From assembly GCA_014983025.1 (NCBI GenBank), contig JADCLP010000001.1, forward strand, positions 806,001 to 870,000: a DNA stretch of 64,000 nt, read 5' to 3'. Under the pieces are notes generated by a model. That model had not been told where the DNA came from, ran no database searches, and saw only the letters and a program-made list of their open reading frames with translations. A program made the translations under genes and the position numbers. Source of the stretch: Erythrobacteraceae bacterium E2-1 Yellow Sea. Lineage in GTDB: Bacteria; Pseudomonadota; Alphaproteobacteria; Sphingomonadales; Sphingomonadaceae. Below are positions 26,565 through 36,299 of the stretch, piece after piece (position 1 is the stretch's first letter; every line of letters begins with the position of its first letter).

Positions 26565-27350
26565 TCAGTTACTTGCCGACACAGCGGAGGCTTCGTCCGT
26601 AATTTCCTGTTCTTCCAGGAATTCATCTGCATCACCAATGGCGTCGACACCCAGCAGACCCGCCATTTGCCGCGTGCGCGAACGCAGCGTTTCTGGCACA
26701 TCTTCATTCTTGGCAATTTCACCAAGAAGGGTACCGGCCTGTTTCTTGTCCCCCTTGTCGAGGTAGGCCATCGCCAGCAATTCACCTGCACTGCCGAACC
26801 AGGGATTGCCGGGCACGGCCAGTGGTTTCAGCCGCGCAATCACCTCATCCGGCTTCATCGCATCATAACGGGCCGATACCTCGCGAATCGTCGCAAGATC
26901 ACGCAATGCAGGTGGCGCGCTCTCATCGTCTGATACCTGTTTGAAAAAGGCGGCAGCTTCTGCAGTTTTACCCTGTTCCAGTGCCACAGCAGCCTGCAGG
27001 AACAGTGCCGATGTCTTGGCAGCAGCACCCCCATCGCCCATTTTCGCTGCAAGATCAGCTGCACCCTGCAAATTGCCTGCTTCCAGCCGATCCAGTGCAG
27101 TCACCAATTCTTCAGACTGCTTTTCCAGCGCGGCTTCCTGACGTGATTGCCAGAACAGGTAACCACCAAACCCCAGTATGCCGGCGACCAGCAGTGCCAA
27201 CAAGGGGCGGCCATAGTTGCGCGCCATGGCGGCGAACTCATCCTGCCGAACAGCTTCATCAATCTCGCGCATAAGAACTTCGTCCTGCGCGGCCTGTTGC
27301 TGGGCTTTCTTGTCTTCGGCGTTTTGTTTTTTGCCAGGTATCAGTGCCAC
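26565..27350 (-). CDS. YfgM-like membrane-anchored tetratricopeptide protein
   Basis: A 261-aa protein with a cytoplasmic N-terminus, one membrane helix near residues 50-67 (LLALLVAGILGFGGYLFW) and a periplasmic helical-repeat region (about 75-225) of TPR_21 type. YfgM links the Sec translocon to periplasmic chaperones, and its gene typically precedes bamB as here. Translation starts at a GTG (27350). It is separated from bamB by 29 bases. Confidence 0.85.
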   Translation of the reverse strand: MALIPGKKQNAEDKKAQQQAAQDEVLMREIDEAVRQDEFAAMARNYGRPLLALLVAGILGFGGYLFWQSRQEAALEKQSEELVTALDRLEAGNLQGAADLAAKMGDGGAAAKTSALFLQAAVALEQGKTAEAAAFFKQVSDDESAPPALRDLATIREVSARYDAMKPDEVIARLKPLAVPGNPWFGSAGELLAMAYLDKGDKKQAGTLLGEIAKNEDVPETLRSRTRQMAGLLGVDAIGDADEFLEEQEITDEASAVSASN

Positions 27351-27514
27351 GATTGGGCAAATCCTCTATTCAATATCTTGTTGCGCGCAGCTTTTAGGGG
27401 CGGTGCGCGCCAACCGCAATGGCAAGGGTTCAGGCCGCGTGGACAAATTTCACACGGTTTGATGTATATGTGCCTTGGGTTGCCTGCAAATGCTTGAACC
27501 GCTGATGAAGCATA

Positions 27515-28660
27515 TCACCCGATTTCGCGCTGCAATGCGCTGGCATAAAGCCGGCGATAAGCTTCCACCATTGCGCCTGTATCAAAACGCGCACGTGCCG
27601 CCCGGCGGTTGGCCACCCCTATGTCGGCACGCAATTGCGCATCCTCTGCCAGTGTATCCAGCATGTCTGCTGCTGACCCTTTATCCAAGGCAGGATACAA
27701 AACATGCTGGTTTTCTGGCGACAGCATTTCTTCAGCGTCCCCAGCCCTGGCCGCCCAAACTGGCAAGCCTGCTGCCATGGCCTGTGCCAATTGGACAGGG
27801 GAGGCCGCATAACCAGGAATCTGAACGAATATGTCCAGCAGGCCCATTATAGTGGGCAGATCCTGTACCACCCCCGGCAAATGCACCCTGTGGCTGATTT
27901 CCAGTCGCGCTGCCTCAGCACGAATGGCTTCTTTCGCCTGCCCTTCACCCCAAATCACCAACTGCCATTGGGGCTTCAATGGCGCAAAGCTGGCGATTAT
28001 TTCGTTCATGCCTGTATCTGCGGAAAGATCGCACACACACCCCACCCATAATTCGCCATCGCGCTTAATGATCCCGCGCAAGGCATCGTCAGCAGGCCGC
28101 AAAGCAAAATCTGCTGTATTCACGCCAACAGGAATCCGTCGCACCCGGCCGATGGGTTGCTGCCAATCGGCCAGCGCTATTCCTTCAAGCTGTTCATTCT
28201 CCACCACCAGTCCGAACGTGCGGCCCAATGCAATCCGCCGGTACCAATTGCGCATGATGCCCAATTCGCTCCTGTCATTCTCACCAAACCCGATTTCGTG
28301 GTGAATCAGCGGTGGCAGGTTGGACTTCTGGGCGAAAGCGGTGTGGGCCATCGCCACATTCAGGGCGCCCCAATCATAGGTCAACACCAGATCGAAATCG
28401 CCCATAGCCTGCGCCAGCCTGGCCAGTTTGCCTGGGGTCGGTTTGCCAGAAAACTCAGGGAAGTTGGCGGGGTAATGGACATTGGAGCGGCAAGATATCG
28501 CAGGGACAGCGCCTGCAGGAAGTGCATCTGCAACCACGATGCTGTGGTCAAGGGCACCACCAAATGCCTCTATCAACACATTTGCGCGTGCCGCACTCAC
28601 CCCATCATTGCGCGCAAAGCAATGTAGCAGCCGCGGTTTCGCCGTTGATTGGCGGCTCAT
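27515..28660 (-). CDS. Glycosyltransferase, family 4 type (GT-B fold)
   Basis: A 381-aa glycosyltransferase-like protein. The C-terminal half has the GT4 pattern: RVRRIPVGVNTADF near residue 168, LVIWGEGQAKEAIRAEA near 233, VHLPGVVQDLPTIMGLLDIF near 258, and QAMAAGLPVWAARAGDAEEML near 291, with the Glu of an EX7E-like motif being uncertain. Sugar donor and acceptor are unknown. Its ATG overlaps the upstream hydrolase stop by 4 bases, suggesting coupled expression. Confidence 0.82.
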   Translation of the reverse strand: MSRQSTAKPRLLHCFARNDGVSAARANVLIEAFGGALDHSIVVADALPAGAVPAISCRSNVHYPANFPEFSGKPTPGKLARLAQAMGDFDLVLTYDWGALNVAMAHTAFAQKSNLPPLIHHEIGFGENDRSELGIMRNWYRRIALGRTFGLVVENEQLEGIALADWQQPIGRVRRIPVGVNTADFALRPADDALRGIIKRDGELWVGCVCDLSADTGMNEIIASFAPLKPQWQLVIWGEGQAKEAIRAEAARLEISHRVHLPGVVQDLPTIMGLLDIFVQIPGYAASPVQLAQAMAAGLPVWAARAGDAEEMLSPENQHVLYPALDKGSAADMLDTLAEDAQLRADIGVANRRAARARFDTGAMVEAYRRLYASALQREIG

Positions 28661-29517
28661 GCGACCCCGGCCAGCAGCCTATCAATCGCCGCCAGAGATT
28701 CTGGCTCGTCCAACGCAGGCGCATGGCCGATATTTGGAATGGTCAGTGTCTCCATATGTGGCAGGCGGCGCTTCATTTCGTCCAGCGAGGACTGAGACAA
28801 CAGATCTGATATCCCGCCACGCAGCACCAGCAAGGGTGTGTCACGCAATGCCTCAAATGCTGGCCACATATCTATCGGGGTGACATTTTCCGGCTGCTTG
28901 AAGGGTTCGGCAATGGCCATATCGTAATCCAGGCTGATCCGCCCGTTTTGGCCCACCACCATCAAACGTTTGGCAATCTCCAGCCAGCGTTCGATCGTGT
29001 AATCGGGAAAGCATTCGCCATGCAGTTCCTGAGACGCGCGCGCAGCATGCATCCATGTGGGGAAGCTGCGGCCATGCCCTACATAGGTGGTGATGCGTTC
29101 CAGACCGGTGGGATCAAGCTCTGGCCCAATATCATTCAATGCCACCGCAACCAGGCGTGATGCATCCTTGGCAGCCAACAGCATGGTCATCAACCCGCCC
29201 ATGGATGTGCCAATGGCAATGAAACGGTCGATCCCTTCTTCTGCCAGCAGCGCCTCTACATCCGCGACATAGGTCAGCGGATTATAGGTAGAGATATCCT
29301 TGGCATATTCGCTTTCACCACGTCCGCGCATTTCAGGCACGATCACACGCCATTCACCGGCCAGATGTTCTGCCAGCGGGGCAAAATCGCGCGAATTGCG
29401 CGTCAACCCATGCATACACAGCACGGGCGGGCGATCATCACGCCCTGCATAATCACGAAAATGCAACTTAAGACCGTCAGGACTGGTCCAGAAACGGTCA
29501 CTATAGGGTTGATCCAT
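28657..29517 (-). CDS. Alpha/beta hydrolase
   Basis: A 286-aa alpha/beta-hydrolase fold protein. Visible parts are the oxyanion region LCMHGLTRNSRDF (near 33), MRGRGESEY (near 63), nucleophile elbow GTSMGG (Ser near 104), a C-terminal Asp candidate in LLVLRGGISDLLS (near 235) and the catalytic His in NIGHAPALDEPES (near 265). It resembles small-ester hydrolases; the substrate is unknown. First gene of a two-gene unit with the glycosyltransferase. Confidence 0.85.
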   Translation of the reverse strand: MDQPYSDRFWTSPDGLKLHFRDYAGRDDRPPVLCMHGLTRNSRDFAPLAEHLAGEWRVIVPEMRGRGESEYAKDISTYNPLTYVADVEALLAEEGIDRFIAIGTSMGGLMTMLLAAKDASRLVAVALNDIGPELDPTGLERITTYVGHGRSFPTWMHAARASQELHGECFPDYTIERWLEIAKRLMVVGQNGRISLDYDMAIAEPFKQPENVTPIDMWPAFEALRDTPLLVLRGGISDLLSQSSLDEMKRRLPHMETLTIPNIGHAPALDEPESLAAIDRLLAGVA

Positions 29518-29594
29518 TCGAATTTCGGCCTTTGTGTGAAGATCATTGCCAGACGCTGCTTGCGCATCGCCCTATCCGCCCCCACTATCGCGTC

Positions 29595-31007
29595 ATGCGC
29601 GCCGAACCGCAAGACGCCGTGTACCGGCCAGACCCTGCTTTGCTGCAATTATCCGATTGGCTGGCCGATCCGGTTGCCCCGGCAGACTTCCCACGTGCCG
29701 AAATTCGCTTTCGCAATGATCGCGCGGCGCAAGAAATCGGCCTGGCGAATCTGGACGATGATGGCTGGCGCGCACATTTTGCGCGATTTGCACCTCTATC
29801 CGGCAATTTGCCCCAGCCACTGGCGCTGAGGTATCACGGGCACCAGTTTCGCCACTACAATCCTGATCTGGGCGACGGGCGCGGTTTCCTGTTCGCGCAA
29901 ATGCGTGATTGCAAGGGGCGATTACTGGATTTGGGCACAAAGGGATCAGGCCAAACACCCTATAGCCGGACGGCCGATGGACGGCTGACATTGAAGGGCG
30001 CGGTTCGCGAAATCCTGGCCACAGAAATGCTGGAGGCATTGGGCGTCTATACCTCTCGCACATTCTCCGTCATCGAAACGGGTGAGGAATTGTGGCGCAA
30101 TGATGAGCCTTCGCCCACACGGTCAGCCGTGATGACCCGCCTTAGCCACGGACATATCCGTATTGGCACATTCCAGCGATTGCTGATGCTTGAAGAACGC
30201 GATCATATGGCGGCTCTGGTAGATTATTGCCTGACGCAGTTTCCCGGCCCACCCCCACCCGATGATGCACCTGGACGTGATGAGCCTGCGGTGGTGCTGA
30301 TGCATCAAGTGGTAGAGCGCATGGCAGACCTTGCTGCAAGCTGGATGGTCGCTGGCTTCGTCCACGGCGTGCTCAACACCGATAACATGAATATCTCAGG
30401 TGAAAGTTTCGATTACGGCCCCTGGCGCTGGCTGCCCCAATGGGACCATGGCTTTACCGCCGCATATTTCGACCAGACCGGGCTATATTCCTTCGGCCGA
30501 CAGCCAGAGGCGCTGCATTGGAACAGTGGCCAATTCGCCGTGGCGTTGAGGCTGCTGGCCGACACCGAACCGCTGGTTGCGGCACTGAAACGCTTTGGCC
30601 CACTTTACGCGCAAGCCGTTGCACGGCGATGGTGCTGGCGACTGGGAATAGAATCTCGTGATCAGGAAGCAGATATGCAATTGGTCGCTGCCTGCGAAAA
30701 GGCGATGCGGAATGAGAAAATCCAGCCTGACAATTTCTTTTTCCGTCATCGTTTCGGGCGCGGTGGCGAAGGTGAATTAGCGGACATCCTTTCCCGATAT
30801 TCTCCAACAGATTGCGATCACGAATATTGGCACGAAGGGGCCGTGCAAAGCATGGTGATAGAGGAGGTGGAGACAATCTGGTCAGCTATCGACACCCGCG
30901 ATGATTGGGCGCCGCTTCACAAGAAAATTGCCGCAATCCGCCGAATGGGGGATGCACATGGCATCCCGCCTGTACCCGCAGGACATGTCACTTACCCGAA
31001 ATGTTGA
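29595..31007 (+). CDS. selO: SelO-family protein adenylyltransferase (pseudokinase)
   Basis: About 470 aa. SelO transfers AMP from ATP to hydroxyl side chains of proteins and is linked to redox stress. Diagnostic stretches are RYHGHQFRHYNPDLGDGRG near residue 79, LDLGTKGSGQTPYSRTADGR near 113, HGVLNTDNMNISGES near 257 (metal-binding Asn and Asp) and DYGPWRW. The start is ambiguous: ATG 29595 gives a compact N-terminus, while TTG 29532 would add 21 residues. No ribosome site is decisive. Confidence 0.93.
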   Translation: MRAEPQDAVYRPDPALLQLSDWLADPVAPADFPRAEIRFRNDRAAQEIGLANLDDDGWRAHFARFAPLSGNLPQPLALRYHGHQFRHYNPDLGDGRGFLFAQMRDCKGRLLDLGTKGSGQTPYSRTADGRLTLKGAVREILATEMLEALGVYTSRTFSVIETGEELWRNDEPSPTRSAVMTRLSHGHIRIGTFQRLLMLEERDHMAALVDYCLTQFPGPPPPDDAPGRDEPAVVLMHQVVERMADLAASWMVAGFVHGVLNTDNMNISGESFDYGPWRWLPQWDHGFTAAYFDQTGLYSFGRQPEALHWNSGQFAVALRLLADTEPLVAALKRFGPLYAQAVARRWCWRLGIESRDQEADMQLVAACEKAMRNEKIQPDNFFFRHRFGRGGEGELADILSRYSPTDCDHEYWHEGAVQSMVIEEVETIWSAIDTRDDWAPLHKKIAAIRRMGDAHGIPPVPAGHVTYPKC

Positions 31008-31076
31008 CGCCCCGGCCCTTTCCATTCGTTGCATGCGCGACTAACTGACCGGCACAGAGAGGAAGAATTAGAGCCT

Positions 31077-32486
31077 GTGACAGACCAAGCATTCGTTTCC
31101 TATGAACCCGCAAGTGGGGCCGAGTTGTGGCGCGGCCAAGCCTGCGATGTTGACGAATGCGTGGCAAATGCGCGCCGGGCTTGGCCCGTATGGGCCGCAC
31201 TTCCACTTGCCAACCGTATCGAATTCGTCCGCCGTTTTGCCAATGAAGTGCGCAAGGAAGGTGATGCTTTCGCCGAATTGATCGCACGCGAAACAGGCAA
31301 ACCCCTTTGGGAAGCCCGCACCGAAGTGGACGCGGTGATTGCCAAGGTGGAAATCTCCATCCGCGCCTATGCTGAACGGACAGGCAAGAAGAAGCTGGAC
31401 AGCGCGCTGCAGGGTACCGCCGCCGTGCGCCATAAACCGCATGGGGTTATGGTTGTGCTGGGGCCGTATAACTTCCCTGCCCACCTGCCCAATGGCCATA
31501 TTGTACCTGCGCTGATCGCGGGCAATGTGGTGATCTTCAAGCCCAGTGAGAAAACGCCCGCCGTGGGCGAATTTCTGGTCAAATGTTTCCATCAGTCCGG
31601 GATTGACCCTGCGATTGTGCAATTGGCCATTGGCGGGCCTGATGAAGGCAAGGCACTGGTATCCCATCGCCAGATTGACGGTGTGCTGTTTACCGGCTCA
31701 GTTCAATCAGGTGTGGCAATCAACCGCGCACTGGCGACCAATCCAGCCAAGATTGTGGCTTTGGAAATGGGTGGCAACAACCCGATTGTGGTGATGGATA
31801 CGCCCAAGCTGGCCGATGCCGCAGCCTTGATCGCGCAATCTGCCTTCACCACTGCCGGCCAGCGTTGCACCGCGGCGCGGCGGCTGGTTGTGCTGGACCA
31901 CCTTTATGATCCACTGATGGAAGAAGTGCTGAAACTGACCGATCGGCTGATCGTGGACGAACCCTTTGCCGATCCTGCGCCATTCATGGGCCCAGTGATC
32001 GATAATGAAACAGCCGAATTACTGTCCAACAGCTTTCTTCACTTGGTCACCAATGGCGGCAAGGCGTTGAAACACATGAAACGTCCGCAAGCAGACAAGC
32101 CGTTTCTGACACCAGGTATTATTGACACAACAAATATGGCCGACCGCCCAGATATGGAACTGTTCGGGCCCATACTGCAAGTGATCCGGGTACCAGATTT
32201 CGATGCCGCGATTGTGGAGGCGAACAATACCCGTTTTGGCCTTTCCGCATCGCTGATTGGTGGCGGACCGCAGGATTTCAACCGTTTCTGGGCCCATGTG
32301 CGGGCCGGTATTATCAACTGGAACAAGCCCACCAATGGCGCATCATCTGCCGCCCCATTCGGCGGTGTGGGCCTGTCTGGCAATCACCGCCCGGCGGCCT
32401 TCTATGCGGCCGATTACTGCGCTTATCCGGTGGCAAGTACAGAGATGGACCAACCGCGGGCAAATATCGGCGTGGGGCTGAAATAA
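31077..32486 (+). CDS. astD: Succinylglutamate-semialdehyde dehydrogenase
   Basis: A 469-aa aldehyde dehydrogenase. The NAD-binding and catalytic features are GPYNFPAHLPNGHIVPAL (near 140), FTGSVQSGV (near 206), Glu in LEMGGNNP (near 237) and catalytic Cys in TAGQRCTAARR (near 270). The subgroup fits AstD of the arginine succinyltransferase pathway. The other ast genes are not adjacent, so the role could be broader. I choose GTG 31077 (VTDQAF...); an AGAGAGGAAG stretch lies about 12 bases upstream. Confidence 0.88.
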   Translation: MTDQAFVSYEPASGAELWRGQACDVDECVANARRAWPVWAALPLANRIEFVRRFANEVRKEGDAFAELIARETGKPLWEARTEVDAVIAKVEISIRAYAERTGKKKLDSALQGTAAVRHKPHGVMVVLGPYNFPAHLPNGHIVPALIAGNVVIFKPSEKTPAVGEFLVKCFHQSGIDPAIVQLAIGGPDEGKALVSHRQIDGVLFTGSVQSGVAINRALATNPAKIVALEMGGNNPIVVMDTPKLADAAALIAQSAFTTAGQRCTAARRLVVLDHLYDPLMEEVLKLTDRLIVDEPFADPAPFMGPVIDNETAELLSNSFLHLVTNGGKALKHMKRPQADKPFLTPGIIDTTNMADRPDMELFGPILQVIRVPDFDAAIVEANNTRFGLSASLIGGGPQDFNRFWAHVRAGIINWNKPTNGASSAAPFGGVGLSGNHRPAAFYAADYCAYPVASTEMDQPRANIGVGLK

Positions 32487-32539
32487 ATTCACAGCAAATG
32501 TTGAAAGCGCCCCATACGCCTTGGCGCAGGGACGCTTTC

Positions 32540-32560
32540 CACGGCTTGGTGGGAGCCGTG
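32540..32560 (+). terminator. Weak hairpin after astD
   Basis: CACGGCT (32540-32546) pairs with AGCCGTG (32554-32560), and AAAGCG/CGCTTT form an additional outer pair upstream (32504-32538). It lies about 55 bases past the astD stop, in the gap before a convergent gene. No U-run. Confidence 0.4.
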
Positions 32561-32610
32561 CCAGGGTCAATGGTGGAATCGACCCAAGTCGGTAATGTCG
32601 TCAGTTCAGA

Positions 32611-33093
32611 TTAGCGGCATCGTGTGTCGCTGCGGTCTATCGAGCGGCCCAATATCGCGCCGCCTGCTGCACCCAAAATGGCACCCAGCGTGCGGTCACC
32701 GCCACGTCCGGCCACTTCATGCCCGATCAGCGCGCCGACGCCTGCACCAATCAGCAAGCCGGTTGTGCCGTTTTCGCGGCGGCAATAATAGCGCCCGTCA
32801 CGCCCGCGCCAAACACGCGTATCGCGATAGACTGGCTCTCCATAAGAACGGTAATGGTCGCGGTCGCGTCCATAATATCCGTCACGATAATGGTCATGTT
32901 TACGGTGCTTGCGCTTATGCTCAGCCTTCTGTTCATGCCAAACCTGCGACGTGCCATATGCGGTGGCGTGGCCCGGCGCAGCAGCGTGGGCTGCAGCCGA
33001 AACACTATTCGCCGCCATCGCAGGGCCAGTTCCGACCAGCGTCAAAGCCGCAGCAGTGCCCAGGGCAATTTGCTTCGCGATTGATGTACGCAT
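32611..33093 (-). CDS. Exported glycine-zipper (2TM) protein
   Basis: A 160-aa exported protein. The signal peptide ends near residue 27 (ALTLVGTGPAMA). A His/Arg/Tyr/Asp-rich middle follows (KAEHKRKHRKHDHYRDGYYG). The C-terminal glycine-zipper hairpin covers about residues 110-150 (GLLIGAGVGALIGHEVAG and GAILGAAGGAILGR). This 'Rick_17kDa/2TM' type is usually an outer-membrane-associated protein of unknown function. ATG 33093 has AGGAGAAG upstream. The middle resembles the Arg/Tyr-rich part of the RcnB-like protein at 13574. Confidence 0.82.
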   Translation of the reverse strand: MRTSIAKQIALGTAAALTLVGTGPAMAANSVSAAAHAAAPGHATAYGTSQVWHEQKAEHKRKHRKHDHYRDGYYGRDRDHYRSYGEPVYRDTRVWRGRDGRYYCRRENGTTGLLIGAGVGALIGHEVAGRGGDRTLGAILGAAGGAILGRSIDRSDTRCR

Positions 33094-33279
33094 CACACTT
33101 CTCCTCGCTTGCCACGGTGAATTCCGCGATTCGCGCTTCGTTATGTTCATGTTTAGAAGTTTTAACCTGAACAAATCGCAACGGCTGGTGCAGCTTTGTA
33201 TTCAGGGAACATATGCGGCCTTGCATCCGCACTATGGCTGCTTGCACGGTCGCCATACCAGTACTAGGTGCGGCATCGC

Positions 33280-34209
33280 ATGACACAGCCCGATAACACG
33301 CGCCAACCTTCCGGGCTGCCGGCTGCAATAGGTGCCTATACAATTTGGGGCATCCTGCCGCTCTATCTGCTTCTGGTTCAGAGCGTACCTGCGTTAGAAT
33401 TTGTCGCCTGGCGGGTCTTCTTCACACTGCCCGTATGCTTTGTGATCATTACCTTTCGGCGCCAATATAAAGAATTGTTCGCCACCATATCCAACCGCAA
33501 GGCGATGTTGGTTCTCGTTGCCAGCAGCACCCTGATCGCTAGCAATTGGGTGATCTATATCTGGGCGATCCAGCGCGGCGAAATCTATGCTGCCAGCTTA
33601 GGCTATTACATCAACCCGCTGGCCAATGTGCTGCTCGGCACGATATTGCTGGGCGAACGGTTGACCCGCCTACAATGGTTGGCGGTGGCCATTGCCACAG
33701 CCGGGATTTCAGCCTTGCTTTCCGGTGCACTCACCACTTTGTGGATCAGCCTGGCATTAGCTTTAAGCTTTGGAAGCTACGGTATATTACGCAAACGCCT
33801 GGATGTTGGCGCAGTCCCCGGCCTGACTATCGAAACCCTGCTGCTGTTGCTGCCGTCCATAGCCATACTGGTGTTTTACGCGACAGGGCCGAACGGGACA
33901 TCCATGGCCGTTTCATGGACATTGTCACTGTCAATCATGATAGGCGGCGTAATAACGGCGATCCCCCTGCTGATGTTCGCCATCGCTGCACGAAGAATGG
34001 ATTATTCCACGCTCGGCTTCATCCAGTTCCTGGCACCCAGTCTCGTATTCATTCTGGGCCTGACATTGTTCGACCAGGAATTGCAAACATCGCAGATCGT
34101 CGCGTTCACGCTGATCTGGATAGCGATCGCAGTCTTTATATGGGATCAGCTCAAACGCCGCGGTGTGGAAGAAAAAGTCGTGTCAAAACCCCCTCCGCCA
34201 ATCGACTAA
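33280..34209 (+). CDS. rarD: RarD-type EamA-family membrane transporter
   Basis: A 309-aa protein with ten predicted membrane helices, two EamA halves. RarD signatures are [13 protein letters not shown] near residue 19, [17 protein letters not shown] near 90, [15 protein letters not shown] near 110 and [19 protein letters not shown] near 237. The physiological substrate is not established for the family. Its TAA overlaps the convergent pyrC stop (34206-34209). Confidence 0.9.
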   Translation: MTQPDNTRQPSGLPAAIGAYTIWGILPLYLLLVQSVPALEFVAWRVFFTLPVCFVIITFRRQYKELFATISNRKAMLVLVASSTLIASNWVIYIWAIQRGEIYAASLGYYINPLANVLLGTILLGERLTRLQWLAVAIATAGISALLSGALTTLWISLALALSFGSYGILRKRLDVGAVPGLTIETLLLLLPSIAILVFYATGPNGTSMAVSWTLSLSIMIGGVITAIPLLMFAIAARRMDYSTLGFIQFLAPSLVFILGLTLFDQELQTSQIVAFTLIWIAIAVFIWDQLKRRGVEEKVVSKPPPPID

Positions 34210-35249
34210 TCGAGCAGTTTCCAGCCCAGTGTTTCACCCGCATGGAATGGCACAATGATATTGCCCGATGCGTTGAGCGGCAATTCATCGGGCACAGTCA
34301 CTTCGGTTCGTTCCAGCGTCACCTGCGCCTGATTGACTGGCAGGCCGTAGAATGCCGGGCCGTTGAGGGATGCAAATGCCTCAAACCTGTCCAGCGCACC
34401 TTCCTCGTCGAACACCGTGACATAGCTTTCCAGCGCATAGGGCGCGTTGAAAATGCCGGCACAGCCGCAGGCAGATTCCTTTGCCCCGCGCGTATGCGGC
34501 GCGCTGTCTGTACCCAGAAAGAATTTCGCATTGCCAGATACCGCCGCCTTGCGCAGGGCCAGACGGTGCTTTTCACGCTTGGCGACAGGCAAGCAATAGG
34601 CATGCGGGCGAATGCCGCCCACCAGCATGGCATTGCGATTGATATGGAGATGTTGCGGCGTGATGGTCGCGCTAACATTGTTGCCAGCAGAGATCACAAA
34701 ATCGACCGCATCGGCCGTAGTGATATGTTCAAATACCAGTTTCAGGCTGGGGAACCGCTGGATCAACGGTTGCAAATGTCGTTCGATAAATTCCGCCTCC
34801 CGGTCGAACACATCCACATCGGCATCAGTCACTTCACCATGAACGCACAGCACTATGCCATCCCGCTCCATCCGTTCCAGTACGGGATAGAGATTGGCAA
34901 GATCACTGACGCCATGCGATGAATTGGTGGTGGCATTGGCAGGATAAAGTTTGGCCGCAGTGAATACGCCCGTCGCAGCACCGCGTGCCAATTCATCCGC
35001 ATCGGTATTGTCGGTCAGATAGCAGGTCATCAGCGGGGTAAAATCTACCCCTTCAGGGACTGCCGCCAATATTCGATCGCGATAGGCGCTGGCGCTGGCC
35101 GTGTCGGTCACAGGCGGCACCAGATTGGGCATGACAATCGCTCTTGCAAACTGTCGCGCCGTATAAGCGACCACATCTTGCAGCATGGCGCCATCGCGCA
35201 AATGGACATGCCAATCATCAGGGCGGCGGATCGTCAGGCTTTGTATCAT
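34206..35249 (-). CDS. pyrC: Dihydroorotase (type II, E. coli-like)
   Basis: A 347-aa amidohydrolase that cyclises carbamoyl-aspartate to dihydroorotate in pyrimidine synthesis. Zinc ligands are in [10 protein letters not shown] (near 13-22) and the FEHITTADA region. The carboxylated bridging Lys is in [15 protein letters not shown] (near 100), and the catalytic Asp is in [15 protein letters not shown] (near 250). ATG 35249 is preferred to 35294, matching the family N-terminus ([13 protein letters not shown]). pyrE lies elsewhere in the window (53382). Confidence 0.96.
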   Translation of the reverse strand: MIQSLTIRRPDDWHVHLRDGAMLQDVVAYTARQFARAIVMPNLVPPVTDTASASAYRDRILAAVPEGVDFTPLMTCYLTDNTDADELARGAATGVFTAAKLYPANATTNSSHGVSDLANLYPVLERMERDGIVLCVHGEVTDADVDVFDREAEFIERHLQPLIQRFPSLKLVFEHITTADAVDFVISAGNNVSATITPQHLHINRNAMLVGGIRPHAYCLPVAKREKHRLALRKAAVSGNAKFFLGTDSAPHTRGAKESACGCAGIFNAPYALESYVTVFDEEGALDRFEAFASLNGPAFYGLPVNQAQVTLERTEVTVPDELPLNASGNIIVPFHAGETLGWKLLD

Positions 35250-35317
35250 CACGCCGTGCCTTAGAAGCGTGCGCGTGATCTTTCCAGTCGGCAATCGCGC
35301 GGTTATTGGCTGTGCCG

Positions 35318-36199
35318 ATGAAAATCGGATTCCTTACCTGTCCCGGCACCCATCCCGGATCACCCACCAGGCGCGAAGACGCCTACGAGCATGATTTCCA
35401 GGTCGATGCCATACGGCCCGAGCTGGAGAAGCTGGGCCATCATCTGGTGGAGATTGACTGGCGTGCCCCGGCTGAAACCTTTGCCGATATTGCGCTGGCA
35501 GTGGTGGGGACGCCGTGGGATTATCAGGATGACGAACCTGCATTTCTGGCAGCACTGCATGGCATTGAGCAGGCAGGTTGCCAGCTGTGCAATCCGACAC
35601 AGGTAGTGCGCTGGAATTCGCGCAAGACATATTTGCGAGACCTTGAAGCACGCGGCGCGCAACTGATCCCAACCATATGGGTGGATGATCCGTCGGCAGA
35701 TGACATTACCAACGCATTTGGAACCTTCGCCTGCGATCAGATTGTTGCCAAGCGGCAGGTAGGCGCAGGTGCACAGGGGCAATCAATCCATTCACGCAGG
35801 ACAAGTGATCCTCAATGGCGCATGGACCGGCCCGCCATGCTGCAACCCTTCCTGCCTTCTGTGGTGGAAGAAGGGGAATATTCCTTCCTTTTTATCGATA
35901 GTGAATTATCGCATGCGCTGCTGAAACGCCCGATAGCGGGGGATTACCGCGTCCAATCGCTTTATGGTGGTACCGAAGTGGCAATCACGCCATCCGCTGC
36001 GGATCTTGCAGCGGCGCAATCAATCATGATGGCGCTGCCCTTCCCCACCCCTCTCTATGCCCGGATTGATATGGTGCGCGGGGATGATGGCGCGCTGTTA
36101 CTGATGGAGGCAGAATTGATCGAACCCTATCTCTACCCACTGCAGGGGCCGAAATTGGGGCCAATGATGGCCGCCGCAATTGCGCGCCGGTTGGCGTAG
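35318..36199 (+). CDS. Orphan ATP-grasp ligase-like protein
   Basis: A 293-aa ATP-grasp fold protein. Visible are the N-terminal Rossmann-like [13 protein letters not shown], the lid/ATP residues in [16 protein letters not shown] near 142, an MLQPFLP then [20 protein letters not shown] run near 185-205, and metal-binding [16 protein letters not shown] near 260. It resembles the RimK/DcsG/D-Ala ligase branch. No biosynthetic partner is adjacent (pyrC one side, ygfZ the other), so the amino acid or peptide it joins is unknown. ATG 35318 chosen over TTG 35306. Confidence 0.75.
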   Translation: MKIGFLTCPGTHPGSPTRREDAYEHDFQVDAIRPELEKLGHHLVEIDWRAPAETFADIALAVVGTPWDYQDDEPAFLAALHGIEQAGCQLCNPTQVVRWNSRKTYLRDLEARGAQLIPTIWVDDPSADDITNAFGTFACDQIVAKRQVGAGAQGQSIHSRRTSDPQWRMDRPAMLQPFLPSVVEEGEYSFLFIDSELSHALLKRPIAGDYRVQSLYGGTEVAITPSAADLAAAQSIMMALPFPTPLYARIDMVRGDDGALLLMEAELIEPYLYPLQGPKLGPMMAAAIARRLA

Positions 36200-36299
36200 T
36201 TTAAAATCGAAAGCGGCACAGCCACATAAATGCCGAGTGGTCAGGGCAAATATCAGGCAAGGGGATTGAATCCGGGCACCATATCGCCACTTTACCTAT

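Noticed and set aside
33546-34922. Plus-strand open frame (458 codons) across the 3' half of rarD and most of pyrC
   Set aside because: Out of frame in rarD and antisense to pyrC, both clear genes; no domain in the product.
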